Shown: one piece after another, positions 8,485 through 17,219 of the stretch
Layout: every line of letters starts with the position of its first letter
How positions within the stretch are numbered: position 1 is the stretch's first letter
NCBI GenBank assembly: GCA_934630515.1
Contig: CAKTVV010000005.1
Location: 62,001 to 126,000, forward strand
Origin: an uncultured Eubacteriales bacterium
GTDB lineage: Bacteria > Bacillota > Clostridia > Oscillospirales > Acutalibacteraceae
Direction of reading: 5' to 3'
Length of the DNA: 64,000 nucleotides
The notes under the pieces: model-generated
Told to the model about the DNA's origin: nothing
Databases searched by the model: none
The model's input: the letters and a program-made list of their open reading frames with translations, nothing else
Program-made: the position numbers and the translations under genes

Positions 8485-9368
8485 CGAAGAATGCCCCGGG
8501 CGGGCAGCCGCCCCGGGTGAAGCGGGTGGCGGCGATCAACGATCTGTCCGGCTTCGGGCGGTGCTCGCTGACGGTGGCGCTGCCGATCCTGTCGGCGATG
8601 GGCTTTCAGGTGTGTCCGGCGCCGACCATGCTGCTCAGCGCCCATACCGGCTATCCAGCCCCCTTTATCCGGGATATGACCGCCGATCTGCCGGCGTATC
8701 TCGCTCACTGGGAACGGTTGGGGCTGGAATTTGAGGCGGTGTATACCGGCTTTTTGGGAGCGCCCCGGCAGGCGGCGCTGCTGGAGCCGTTTTTGCAGAG
8801 CCAGATTCGGGCAGGCGCCTTGTGTCTGGTCGATCCGGCGATGGCGGATCATGGGCGGCTGTATGCCACCTGTACCCCGGCGCTGGTGGAGGCGATGAAA
8901 CGGCTGGTAGCGCTGGCCGCCATTTGTACCCCCAATGTGACGGAGGCGTGTCTGCTCACCGACACGGACTATGACGCCGTGGCGGCGCTGCCCCCGGCGG
9001 AGCAGCAGGCGGCGCTGTACCGGGTGGGCGCCCGGCTGCGGGCGCTTGGCTGCGGCACGGTGGTGATCACCGGCGTGCCGGCGGAAAATGGAGCGGTGGC
9101 TAATCTGGTGGTGGATGCGGAGCATCCCGCCGGGACGGCGGTCACCTCCCGCCGGGTGGACCGCAATTTCGCCGGTACCGGCGATGTGTTTTCGGCGGTG
9201 CTGTGCGGGAGCTTGTTGCAGGGACAGACGGCGGTGGACGCCGTGCGCCGGGCAGCCGATTTTGTGTATACAACGCTGGTCTGTACGGCATCCTTGCAGG
9301 CACCGGAGCAGGATGGCGTGGTATTTGAACCATTTTTATCCGCTTTAGCGAAAGGAGAATCTCTATGA
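8472..9368 (+). CDS. Pyridoxal/pyridoxamine kinase (PfkB-like family)
   Basis: A 298-residue kinase of the ribokinase superfamily. The N-terminus INDLSGFGRCSLTVALPIL and the following TMLLSAHTGY are typical of pyridoxamine/pyridoxal kinases that phosphorylate B6 vitamers. The C-terminal anion-hole motif NFAGTGDVFSAVL contains the catalytic Asp. The gene overlaps gpsA at its start and the ECF S-component at its end (ATGA), suggesting import and phosphorylation of one vitamin. A hydroxymethylpyrimidine kinase is the main alternative. Confidence 0.85.
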   Translation: MDTVTKNAPGGQPPRVKRVAAINDLSGFGRCSLTVALPILSAMGFQVCPAPTMLLSAHTGYPAPFIRDMTADLPAYLAHWERLGLEFEAVYTGFLGAPRQAALLEPFLQSQIRAGALCLVDPAMADHGRLYATCTPALVEAMKRLVALAAICTPNVTEACLLTDTDYDAVAALPPAEQQAALYRVGARLRALGCGTVVITGVPAENGAVANLVVDAEHPAGTAVTSRRVDRNFAGTGDVFSAVLCGSLLQGQTAVDAVRRAADFVYTTLVCTASLQAPEQDGVVFEPFLSALAKGESL

Positions 9369-9874
9369 AAAAGAAACCGCTTGTTCTCATTGTGCTGTCA
9401 GCCCTGTTTGCTGCCCTCATTATGGTGGTGACGGCGTATGTGCTGCATATTCCCACCGGACTGAACGAGGGATATATCCATCTGGGCGATACCATGATCT
9501 ACATAGCCGCCTCCATGCTGCCGCTGCCCTATGCGATGGCGTCTGCCGCCGTGGGCGGCGCACTGGCGGATATCCTGTCCGGCTCGCTGCTGTGGGCGCC
9601 CTTTACGGCGGTCATCAAGGCACTGATGGTGCTGCCCTTTACGGCGAAGAACGACCGGCTGCTGTGCCGCCGCAATGTCCTCGCCACCGTGATCGCCGGG
9701 GTCATCGGCATTGTCGGCTATTTTGTAGCTGCCTGCCTGCTGTATACCCCTGCCTCGGCGGTGGTGGAAATCCTGCCGAATCTGATTCAGGAGGCAGCGG
9801 GCGGCGTGATGTATGTGCTGCTGGCGCTGGCAATGGATCGGGCAAAGCTGAAAAATCGGCTGCAGACGCTGTGA
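9365..9874 (+). CDS. ECF transporter S-component, probably for a B6- or HMP-like vitamin
   Basis: A 169-residue membrane protein with about six hydrophobic segments. The region YIHLGDTMIYIAASMLP, then GGALADILSGSLLWAPFTAVIKALM, matches substrate-binding subunits of energy-coupling-factor importers in the HmpT-like group. No ECF ATPases or T-subunit are nearby, which is normal for group II systems that share an energizing module. Translational coupling to the kinase (4-bp overlap) argues that it imports the kinase's substrate. A terminator closes the operon. Confidence 0.8.
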   Translation: MKKKPLVLIVLSALFAALIMVVTAYVLHIPTGLNEGYIHLGDTMIYIAASMLPLPYAMASAAVGGALADILSGSLLWAPFTAVIKALMVLPFTAKNDRLLCRRNVLATVIAGVIGIVGYFVAACLLYTPASAVVEILPNLIQEAAGGVMYVLLALAMDRAKLKNRLQTL

Positions 9875-9890
9875 ATGCTCTGTAAAGGAC

Positions 9891-9925
9891 AAGATCCGGG
9901 GCGGTGATCCGCTCCGGATCTTTTA
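9891..9925 (+). terminator. Rho-independent terminator
   Basis: AAGATCCGG...CCGGATCTT, extended by GGCGG/CCGCT pairing, followed by TTTTATTG; ends the gpsA-kinase-ECF run. Confidence 0.85.
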
Positions 9926-9980
9926 TTGTTGCCGAAAACGGCAAAGCATGATATGATAGGTACGGAAATGAGGAATGTCT

Positions 9981-11099
9981 ATGCAGCCCATCGGCTTATA
10001 TATTCATGTACCGTTTTGTGTGCAGAAATGTCCCTATTGCGATTTTTATTCCGTCCCGCCCCGGGATGAGGCGGCGCTGGACGCCTACACCGCCGGGGTG
10101 CTGGCGGCGCTGGAAAGCTGGGGAAAGCGGCTGCAGGTGACGGCGGACACCCTGTATTTCGGCGGCGGCACCCCCTCGCTGCTGGGCGGGCGACGGCTGG
10201 CGGCTATCGTGGACGCTGCCCGCCGGCATTTTCGGCTGTTCGACGGCGGGGAGCCGGAGGTGACGCTGGAGGCCAATCCGGCGGACGATCTGGGGGAGAC
10301 GCTGGCGGCGTTTGCGGCGGCCGGGGGAAACCGTCTGTCGTTGGGAATGCAGTCGGCGGTGCCGGCGGAGCTGGCGGCGTTGGGGCGCCGACACACCCCC
10401 GCCGATGTAGAGCGCACCGTGGCGGATGCCCGGCGGGCGGGCATCCGCAATATCTCGCTGGATCTGATGCTGGGCATCCCCCGGCAGACGACGGCGAGCG
10501 TGCGCCGGTCGGTGGAGTGCATGACAGCGCTGGGGGCGACCCACGCCTCGGCGTATCTACTGAAATTAGAGCCGGGCACCCCCTTTGGTCTGCACCCGCC
10601 GGTCGTGCCGGACGAGGACGCCACCGTGGAGCTGTACATGACGGCGATGGAGGGGCTGGAGACGGCAGGCTATCGGCAATATGAGATCTCCAACGCCGCC
10701 CGTCCCGGCAGCGAGAGCCGCCATAACCTGAAATACTGGAACAGCGATCCCTATCTGGGCATTGGCCCGGCTGCCAGCTCCTGTCTGGGCTGTAAGCGCT
10801 TTCATTACCCCCGGGATACGGCGGCGTTTCTTGCCGGGGTCGCACCGGAGGAGGAGTCGGACGAGGAGATCCCCACAGGCAGCGCCGAGGAATACGCCCT
10901 GCTGCGGCTGCGGCTGACCGAGGGGCTGACTGAGACAGGTTTTGCCGCTCGGTTTGGCGCCGCTATTCCGACCGAATGGCGGCGGCGGGCGGCGGCGCTG
11001 CCCCCGGCGCTGGTGACCGCAGATGAGCAGGGGATCCGGCTGACCCGGCAGGGGCTTCTGGTGTCCAATACACTGATCGGACACATTTTAGCGGGATAA
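9981..11099 (+). CDS. hemW: HemW-like radical SAM heme chaperone
   Basis: A radical SAM protein of the HemN/HemW family. The cluster motif CVQKCPYCDF lies at residues 14-23, with YFGGGTPSLL near 58. The extra cysteine-adjacent Phe and lack of the HemN N-terminal extension fit HemW, a heme-trafficking protein often misnamed coproporphyrinogen oxidase. The start at 9981 has GAGGA six bases upstream; the in-frame ATG at 9975 is too close to it. It stands alone between a terminator and the two-component genes. Confidence 0.9.
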   Translation: MQPIGLYIHVPFCVQKCPYCDFYSVPPRDEAALDAYTAGVLAALESWGKRLQVTADTLYFGGGTPSLLGGRRLAAIVDAARRHFRLFDGGEPEVTLEANPADDLGETLAAFAAAGGNRLSLGMQSAVPAELAALGRRHTPADVERTVADARRAGIRNISLDLMLGIPRQTTASVRRSVECMTALGATHASAYLLKLEPGTPFGLHPPVVPDEDATVELYMTAMEGLETAGYRQYEISNAARPGSESRHNLKYWNSDPYLGIGPAASSCLGCKRFHYPRDTAAFLAGVAPEEESDEEIPTGSAEEYALLRLRLTEGLTETGFAARFGAAIPTEWRRRAAALPPALVTADEQGIRLTRQGLLVSNTLIGHILAG

Positions 11100-11170
11100 A
11101 TTAAATTTCTGTTCATACACCTGCCGAAAAATGTGATACACTAAAAGAAAAAATACGAGGAGGATGCCCT

Positions 11171-11869
11171 ATGCCCGGATTGAAAATTATGGTCGTGGAC
11201 GACGACGGCAATATCTGCGAGCTGCTGCGGCTGTATCTGGAAAAGGAAGGCTTTGAAACGGTGACGGTTTCCGACGGAGCCAAGGCGGTGGAGCTGTTTG
11301 ATACCGAAAAGCCGGATCTCATGCTGCTGGATGTGATGATGCCTAAGCTGGACGGCTGGCAGGTATGCCGGGAGATCCGGAAAAAATCCCAGTGCCCCAT
11401 CATTATGATCACCGCCAAGGGCGAGGTGTTCGATAAGGTGCTGGGGCTGGAGCTGGGCGCCGATGACTATGTAGTGAAGCCCTTTGAGACCAAGGAGGTC
11501 ATCGCCCGCATCAAGGCGGTGCTGCGCCGCAGCGGCATCAGCGAGGCGAAAAAGGAGCGCAAGGTAGAATACGACGGCCTGTACATCAACATGGAAAATT
11601 ATGAGCTGCGGGTGCGGGGCAAGGTCGTGGATACCCCGCCCAAGGAGATGGAGCTGATCTATCATCTGGCGAGCAATCCCAACCGGGTGTATACCCGGGA
11701 TCAGCTGCTGGATGAGGTGTGGGGCTTTGAGTATTACGGCGACAGCCGCACGGTGGATGTCCACATCAAGCGTCTGCGGGAAAAGCTGGACGGCGTCTCC
11801 GACCAGTGGACGCTGAAGACCGTCTGGGGCGTGGGCTATAAGTTTGAGGTCAAGGATCCGGAGAACTGA
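11171..11869 (+). CDS. OmpR/PhoB-type response regulator
   Basis: A 232-residue DNA-binding response regulator. The receiver domain shows acidic VDDD at residues 9-12, the phospho-acceptor in LLDVMMP near 54, Thr in ITAKG near 83 and Lys in VKPFE near 106. The C-terminal winged helix includes EMELIYHLASNPNRVYTRDQLLDEVWGF-type sequence and the DVHIKRLREKL recognition helix. A histidine kinase gene follows after a hairpin, making a standard pair; the signal is unknown. The HtrA-type protease downstream suggests envelope stress. Confidence 0.95.
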   Translation: MPGLKIMVVDDDGNICELLRLYLEKEGFETVTVSDGAKAVELFDTEKPDLMLLDVMMPKLDGWQVCREIRKKSQCPIIMITAKGEVFDKVLGLELGADDYVVKPFETKEVIARIKAVLRRSGISEAKKERKVEYDGLYINMENYELRVRGKVVDTPPKEMELIYHLASNPNRVYTRDQLLDEVWGFEYYGDSRTVDVHIKRLREKLDGVSDQWTLKTVWGVGYKFEVKDPEN

Positions 11870-11889
11870 GAGAATACAGGAACAGTATG

Positions 11890-11931
11890 CCGGAGCCCTG
11901 CCGCCGCTAAAGGCGGCGGCAATGGCTCCGG
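11890..11931 (+). other. Strong hairpin between regulator and kinase genes
   Basis: CCGGAGCC pairs with GGCTCCGG, and inside it TGCCGCC pairs with GGCGGCA around GCTAAA. No T run follows. It could lower kinase expression relative to the regulator. Confidence 0.6.
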
Positions 11932-11946
11932 TCTGGGTAAGGCGGT

Positions 11947-13416
11947 ATGGTCGTGTTTAAGAGTGTCTTTACCAAATATTATACAGTGGTGTCGGCTATC
12001 GTCATCTCCTGCTTTTTGGTGATGACCGGGCTGCAGGTGCTGCTGTTCACCCGATCGGTGGCAGAGGAAAAGCGGATGCTGCTGGTGGATAATGCAGCCA
12101 GCATCGCCCACCACACCGCTACGCAGGAGACCGACAGTCTTCTGAAATCCGACGGATCGGTGTCCTATCAGCTGGATCAGACGGCGCTGTATCCCTTTCT
12201 GCGGATGATGGCGGAGGCGCTGGACTCCACCATTCTGGTGACCGATGCCCAAGGCAAGGTGCTGGTCTGCTCCGATGGCACCCAGTCGGTGTATGTGGGG
12301 GATACGACCCTCAGCGGGGTGGTGCCGCAGGTGCAGAAGGGCTACTTCACCGTGGGAACACTGGAAGGGCTGTTCCATACCCGGCGGTATACGGCGGCGG
12401 CGCCGGTGCAGGTCAAGGGATACACCCTCGGCTATGTGTTCATTTCCGCCCCGGCGACCACGGTGGTGCAGACCTTCCGCTCCAACTGGCAGGTATATTT
12501 GCTGTCCACCATGATCACGCTGGTGCTGGCGTTCATCGTCACCTATTGGCTCACCTACCGCATCGTCAAGCCGCTGCGGCAGATGGCGGCGGCGACCCGG
12601 CGGTTTGCGCAGGGAGATTTCAGCGCCCGCCTGTCGGTGTACGGCAAGGATGAGGTGGCGGAGCTGGCGGATTCCCTCAATCATATGGCGGTGTCCCTCT
12701 CCTCGCTGGAATCCATGCGGCGGAATTTCATTGCCAGCGTGTCCCATGAACTGAAGACCCCCATGACCACCATCACCGGGTTTGTGGATGGGGTTCTGGA
12801 CGGTACGATCCCGCCGGAGAAACAGCGGTACTACATGAAGATCGTCTCCGATGAGGTTAAGCGCCTGTCCCGGCTGGTGCGCAGTATGCTGGATCTGTCC
12901 CGCATCGACGCCGGGGAGCTGAAGCTCAACCGCAGCCGGGTCAATCTCACCGAGCTGGTGGGCAATGTGCTGGTGTCCTCGGAGCAGCGGATCGAGAAAA
13001 AGCACCTGCGCATCACCGGCATGGAGGATTGCGAGGATTACGCCATTCTGGGCGACTACGATCTGATGGGTCAGGTGCTGTATAATCTGCTGGATAACGC
13101 CATTAAGTTCACCAATGAGGGCGGCGAGATCCAGATCCATCTGTCCCGGAATTCCGGGCGGATCTACTGTGCGATCCGGAATACCGGCGACGGGATTCCG
13201 CCGGAGGAAATGCCCCAGATCTTTGAGCGGTTCTATAAGAGTGACCGCTCCCGCAGCTTGGATAAGAACGGCATGGGCTTAGGATTGTATATCGTCAAGA
13301 CGGTCATCAATCTCCATCAGGGCGAGATTACGGTGCGCAGCGTAGCGGGCGAGTATACGGAGTTTTCGTTCTGGGTGCCGGCGGCGACCGAAACCGAGCC
13401 GGAGATTATTCAATAA
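11947..13416 (+). CDS. Membrane sensor histidine kinase
   Basis: A 489-residue two-helix sensor kinase. A first transmembrane helix at about residues 10-32 and a second at 181-204 bracket an extracytoplasmic sensor domain of about 145 residues. HAMP follows, then the HisKA phospho-acceptor ASVSHELKTPMTT near residue 267, the N box LYNLLDNAIKF near 380, G1 DGIPPE and G2 GMGLGLYIVK. It pairs with the response regulator immediately upstream. The sensor domain has no motif I recognise, so the stimulus is unknown. Confidence 0.95.
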   Translation: MVVFKSVFTKYYTVVSAIVISCFLVMTGLQVLLFTRSVAEEKRMLLVDNAASIAHHTATQETDSLLKSDGSVSYQLDQTALYPFLRMMAEALDSTILVTDAQGKVLVCSDGTQSVYVGDTTLSGVVPQVQKGYFTVGTLEGLFHTRRYTAAAPVQVKGYTLGYVFISAPATTVVQTFRSNWQVYLLSTMITLVLAFIVTYWLTYRIVKPLRQMAAATRRFAQGDFSARLSVYGKDEVAELADSLNHMAVSLSSLESMRRNFIASVSHELKTPMTTITGFVDGVLDGTIPPEKQRYYMKIVSDEVKRLSRLVRSMLDLSRIDAGELKLNRSRVNLTELVGNVLVSSEQRIEKKHLRITGMEDCEDYAILGDYDLMGQVLYNLLDNAIKFTNEGGEIQIHLSRNSGRIYCAIRNTGDGIPPEEMPQIFERFYKSDRSRSLDKNGMGLGLYIVKTVINLHQGEITVRSVAGEYTEFSFWVPAATETEPEIIQ

Positions 13417-13496
13417 TTGTGTTGTTTGTTTTCAACCAATGTTCACAATTGCCGTATATATTGTAATCAGAACAACAAAGGAAGGTTGTGTGAGAT

Positions 13497-15056
13497 ATGT
13501 CTGAAGAATGGAGAGTAAACCCCTCGAATGAGAATACGGAGCCGGTCAACGATGCGGCGCCGAATGAGACAACGGCTCCGGCGGATCCCGCCGGAGCGCC
13601 GGAGACCGGCGCCGCTGAGCCTGCCGGCGCCACAGAAGCAGCCGGTGCGGCGGACGTGACCGGTGCGGCCGGTGCGCAGCCCCCCTTTAACGGCTGGAGC
13701 AGCGACGGCAGCTATCGGTTCGTACCGCCCCGCAATGGAGCGGGCAAAGACAGCTACACCTCCCCGGCGGGCAACGGCGGCTATACTCCGCCTGCCGGCA
13801 ATTCCTATACCCCGCCCACCGGCGGATCGTACACGCCCCCGACCGGCGGCTACTATACGCCTCAGTATTCCACGCCGTCCTACGGTAACGGCGGCGGGCA
13901 GCCGCCCCGCAAAAAGCACAACGGCTGGATCATTGCCATTGCCGTGGTGGCGGCGGTATGCCTGATCGCTTCGGTGGTGTTTCTGGCGCTGGGCTTTGTG
14001 AATAAAGCGGACGGCGGTCCTACGAATGAGAGCACCGTCTCCGACATTGGCAGCGGCGATACCACCACTCCCTCCCTGAATATTCAGGATTGGAACGATA
14101 ACGACGGCGGTCTGTCTACCAAAGAGGTGGTCAACCGCAATCTGGACTCTACGGTGGTCATTACCGTCTATAGCCGGAGCCAGAGCTTTAACTTTGGTGA
14201 AAGCTCGGTGACCAAGGCGGGTGCTGCCAGCGGCATCGTGATGACCGAGGATGGGTACATCATCACCAACTGGCACTGCGTCACCAATGAGAGCACCGGG
14301 AAAAGCTACGACCGGGTGGATGTGACCACCTATGACGGCAAGACCTATGAGGATGCGCAGATCATCGGGGCGGATCAGTCCACCGATCTGGCGGTCATCA
14401 AGATCAACGCCACCGGTCTTAGCGCTGCCCAGTTCGGCGACAGCTCGGCGCTGTCGGTGGGCGACCGGGTGGTGGCGTTGGGTAACGCCGCCGGGCTTTC
14501 GTGGACCGCTACTCAGGGGATCGTGTCGGCGCTGGCACGGGATGTGTACGACGACACCGGCTATGCCATTAAGTGCCTGCAGGTGGATGCGGCGATCAAC
14601 TACGGCAACTCCGGCGGTCCTCTGCTGAATAGCCAGGGTCTGGTGGTCGGCATCAACTCCGCCAAGATCGCCGCCAGCGGCTATGAAGGTCTGGGCTTCT
14701 CTATCCCCATCAACGAAGCTAAGAAGGTCATCGATTCTCTGATGGCGAACGGCTATGTCAAGGGGCGTGTGGCGCTGGGGATCACCGGCAAGACCGTCTC
14801 CTCGGGAATGTATCAGGGCTTTATGATCGCTTCGATCACGGATGGCTCCTCTCTGCAGGGAACAAATGTGGCGGTAGGCGATTTGATCGTGGCGGTGGAT
14901 GATACCAAGGTCACCGACTACAGCACCCTGCGCAGTGCGCTGGCGAAGCACGTCGTGGGCGATTCGGTGCAGCTGACGCTGCTGCGTTCCGACAGCCGGA
15001 GCGGCAATGTGACCTCCTATTCAGTCACGGTCACGTTGAAGGAAGAAACCAAATAA
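13497..15056 (+). CDS. Membrane-anchored HtrA/DegP-like serine protease with PDZ domain
   Basis: A 519-residue protease. About 140 cytoplasmic residues are rich in Pro, Ala, Gly, Thr and Tyr, with short YTPP repeats at about 85-125. One transmembrane helix follows (residues 142-166). The protease domain has His in ITNWHC, Asp in STDLAVIKI and Ser in YGNSGGPLL, so the triad is complete. A C-terminal PDZ domain starts around residue 425. The family degrades misfolded envelope proteins. Its place after a two-component system suggests that it is part of the response; a long gap (80 bp) allows its own promoter. Confidence 0.93.
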   Translation: MSEEWRVNPSNENTEPVNDAAPNETTAPADPAGAPETGAAEPAGATEAAGAADVTGAAGAQPPFNGWSSDGSYRFVPPRNGAGKDSYTSPAGNGGYTPPAGNSYTPPTGGSYTPPTGGYYTPQYSTPSYGNGGGQPPRKKHNGWIIAIAVVAAVCLIASVVFLALGFVNKADGGPTNESTVSDIGSGDTTTPSLNIQDWNDNDGGLSTKEVVNRNLDSTVVITVYSRSQSFNFGESSVTKAGAASGIVMTEDGYIITNWHCVTNESTGKSYDRVDVTTYDGKTYEDAQIIGADQSTDLAVIKINATGLSAAQFGDSSALSVGDRVVALGNAAGLSWTATQGIVSALARDVYDDTGYAIKCLQVDAAINYGNSGGPLLNSQGLVVGINSAKIAASGYEGLGFSIPINEAKKVIDSLMANGYVKGRVALGITGKTVSSGMYQGFMIASITDGSSLQGTNVAVGDLIVAVDDTKVTDYSTLRSALAKHVVGDSVQLTLLRSDSRSGNVTSYSVTVTLKEETK

Positions 15057-15070
15057 AGCGATAAGCCAAT

Positions 15071-15113
15071 AAAAGCAGCGGGCAGTTCTCACAGAGAACT
15101 GCCCGCTGCTTTT
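15071..15113. terminator. Bidirectional terminator between convergent genes
   Basis: A perfect 20-bp stem (15071-15090 with 15094-15113) and a 3-nt loop. It starts with AAAA and ends with TTTT, so it works in both directions for htrA and the convergent lipoprotein gene. Confidence 0.92.
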
Positions 15114-15125
15114 GCTGCAGAGAGA

Positions 15126-16313
15126 TCAATCCGGCTCAAAGGTCAACAGCTCATAATCGGGAGCGCTATATAGCCGATAGCTTTGGATGGAGCGACCGGT
15201 ATCCGCCAACAGGGGATTCAGCAGCTTGAGAGTCTGGGTGGAGTTTTTGAGGAACAGCAGACCGTTGGCAAACTTATCCGGAGCAAAGCGCAGCTCAACA
15301 GAGGTATCCCCCTGCCGCAGCCGGGCAGCCAGCATGGCGGCGATCGCCTGCCGCTGGTAGGTGTCCACATAGGTGCCCTGCCGCACATAGTAGTTATCCG
15401 CTGTGGCGGTGCATTCCTCGCCCCAGAAGGGGCTGTCGTCGATGGTGCGATCCTGCAGCAGCTGCTGGGTGGTGATGTTGAAGAACCGGTGATGGGGGAT
15501 CTCCCCGGTGTCGTCATAGGTGGCGTCCAGATAGTACAGCGCCCCGTTGACCTGCACCAGATTCCACATATGCCCGTTTTGGGAGCTGCGGTCAAATCCG
15601 GTGACGGGAACCCCCGTGAGCCCGGCGTCGGTGAGCAGCAGCTGCAGCGCCCGGGCATAGCCCTCGCAGACCGCCTTGCCTGCTACCAGCGCCCCATAGG
15701 CGGTATAGGACTGAGGATCGTTCTTCGTTCCGGCGGCGGCTGCGGCATCGTAGCTGCAGCGCTCCATCAGCCGGTCATACAGGTACAGCTCCCGGTCGTA
15801 GGGGTCGATGGGCAGCTGCTGCCGTATTTCCTCCACGGCAGATTCCAGCGCCGCCCGGGCGGTGCGGCGGGCAGCGGCGTCCATGGAATAGCACAGGGTC
15901 AGATTGCGGAAAACGGTGCCGTCGGCGCTGTCGCTGAGAAAATAATTGCCCGATACATAGAAAAAGGACGGATGGTCATACAGCACCGCCGTATACAGTG
16001 TTTCTGCCTCCCCCCGGGCGATCGGTTCCGGCAGGCGAATGGAAATGCCGATGGTGGTCTCGGATTTTTCGGCGATCCGCACCGTTTCATCCCGTGCAAA
16101 GTCGTCGGTTAGCGCCGTATACACAGAGCCATAGGCGGGGCGCAGCCGCTCCGGCAGGCGGGAATAGCACCAGCGATCGGAAAACTGCGCCCGATATTTC
16201 TCCGGGTCTGCTACAGCGGGTCGCCCGGAGGGCAGTGCCCAGTCCATGCAGCCGCTGCACAGCAGCAGAGCCAGCGCCAGCAGGCATAGGGCTACGGATC
16301 TTCCGACTTTCAT
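15126..16313 (-). CDS. Transglutaminase-like lipoprotein
   Basis: A 395-residue exported lipoprotein. The signal peptide ends in the lipobox LLCSGC, with Cys at about residue 22. The transglutaminase-like core is visible: GKAVCEGYARALQLLL (catalytic Cys near 216), NGHMWNLVQVNG (His near 249) and YLDATYDDTG (Asp near 265). Such extracytoplasmic domains are thought to act as peptidases or crosslinkers at the cell surface. It is the last gene of the mtaB-LCP-like run, 21 bp after the previous gene. Confidence 0.88.
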   Translation of the reverse strand: MKVGRSVALCLLALALLLCSGCMDWALPSGRPAVADPEKYRAQFSDRWCYSRLPERLRPAYGSVYTALTDDFARDETVRIAEKSETTIGISIRLPEPIARGEAETLYTAVLYDHPSFFYVSGNYFLSDSADGTVFRNLTLCYSMDAAARRTARAALESAVEEIRQQLPIDPYDRELYLYDRLMERCSYDAAAAAGTKNDPQSYTAYGALVAGKAVCEGYARALQLLLTDAGLTGVPVTGFDRSSQNGHMWNLVQVNGALYYLDATYDDTGEIPHHRFFNITTQQLLQDRTIDDSPFWGEECTATADNYYVRQGTYVDTYQRQAIAAMLAARLRQGDTSVELRFAPDKFANGLLFLKNSTQTLKLLNPLLADTGRSIQSYRLYSAPDYELLTFEPD

Positions 16314-16334
16314 GGCGCACTCCTTTCATGGCGT

Positions 16335-17204
16335 TTATCGGGTCACGGCTCGCAGATAGAGGGCGGGATCCAGCACCGTCCCGTCGTTCTCCTGCTTCCA
16401 TTCCGGCAGGACGGTACGGCACAGGGCGCCCTGATTTTGCGCTGCCAGATAGGTCAGCCGTGCCTTATCGGCAGTAAAATCGCTGATGCGCAGATCGGTC
16501 TTGCACAGATTCGACAGAGCGGAAAAGTCCCCCTCCAGATACCGATCCGACCGAAAATACTGGTTGAGCATGGCGGTTATCGCATCGGCGGCGATGGTCT
16601 CCGCCTGTCCGGCGGTGTTCCAGCCGGTATAGCGGAGCAAATTAACGGATTGAGTGGCGGTGAGACTGCGCTCGCCCGCCTCCAGCCACAGCGCTCCGGA
16701 TTGCACCGGCTCCGGCAGGGTCAGGGTCAGACCGTTCTCCAGATAATTGAGCCAGCTCTCCGCCTCATCATAGCGCAGCGCCATATAATGCCGCAGCGGA
16801 ATATCCAGCGCTGCGGCAACGGCGGCGGTCACGGCGGCGGCGCCCTCCTTACGGTAGAGGACATCCAGTTGGGTGCTGTCGCTGACCAAGGCGGCGGCTG
16901 GGAGCGGGGTCGCCTGCAGCGAGGCATGGAGCGGATCGGAGCGCAGCAGCACCGTGTGGGGCGTTTCCTCGTCGGTCAGCAGGAGCAGCAGATAGGTCGG
17001 CTCCCAGGCGGGATCGACGTGGACGGCGGCCGGGTCGGAGGAGCTGTCGCTGCTGCTTTCGGCCGGAGCGGTGGGCTGGTGCAGCCGCACCGCCACCCAG
17101 AACGCCACAAAGGCAGCGGCGATCAGCAGCACTGCGATCGCCAGTGCAAACTGTGCCTTTTTCCCCGGCTTCCGCAGCCGGCGGCGGCGAAATTCCAGCG
17201 GCAT
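16335..17204 (-). CDS. Divergent LytR-CpsA-Psr (LCP)-like membrane protein
   Basis: A 289-residue protein with a basic N-terminus, one membrane helix (about residues 19-40) and an extracellular domain. The order of motifs follows LCP enzymes: a Leu-rich strand, RSDPLHASLQATPLP, the LDVLYRKEGAAAV helix, and later LTATQSVNLLRYTGW. True LCP proteins attach wall polymers to peptidoglycan using a conserved Arg set; several of these positions look changed here. I would call it LCP-like, with uncertain activity. It lies between mtaB and the transglutaminase gene. Confidence 0.6.
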   Translation of the reverse strand: MPLEFRRRRLRKPGKKAQFALAIAVLLIAAAFVAFWVAVRLHQPTAPAESSSDSSSDPAAVHVDPAWEPTYLLLLLTDEETPHTVLLRSDPLHASLQATPLPAAALVSDSTQLDVLYRKEGAAAVTAAVAAALDIPLRHYMALRYDEAESWLNYLENGLTLTLPEPVQSGALWLEAGERSLTATQSVNLLRYTGWNTAGQAETIAADAITAMLNQYFRSDRYLEGDFSALSNLCKTDLRISDFTADKARLTYLAAQNQGALCRTVLPEWKQENDGTVLDPALYLRAVTR

Positions 17205-17219
17205 GAGCCGATCTCCTCC

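Noticed and set aside
9981..11099. Calling the radical SAM gene hemN (coproporphyrinogen dehydrogenase)
   Set aside because: The short N-terminus and lack of HemN-specific extension fit HemW.
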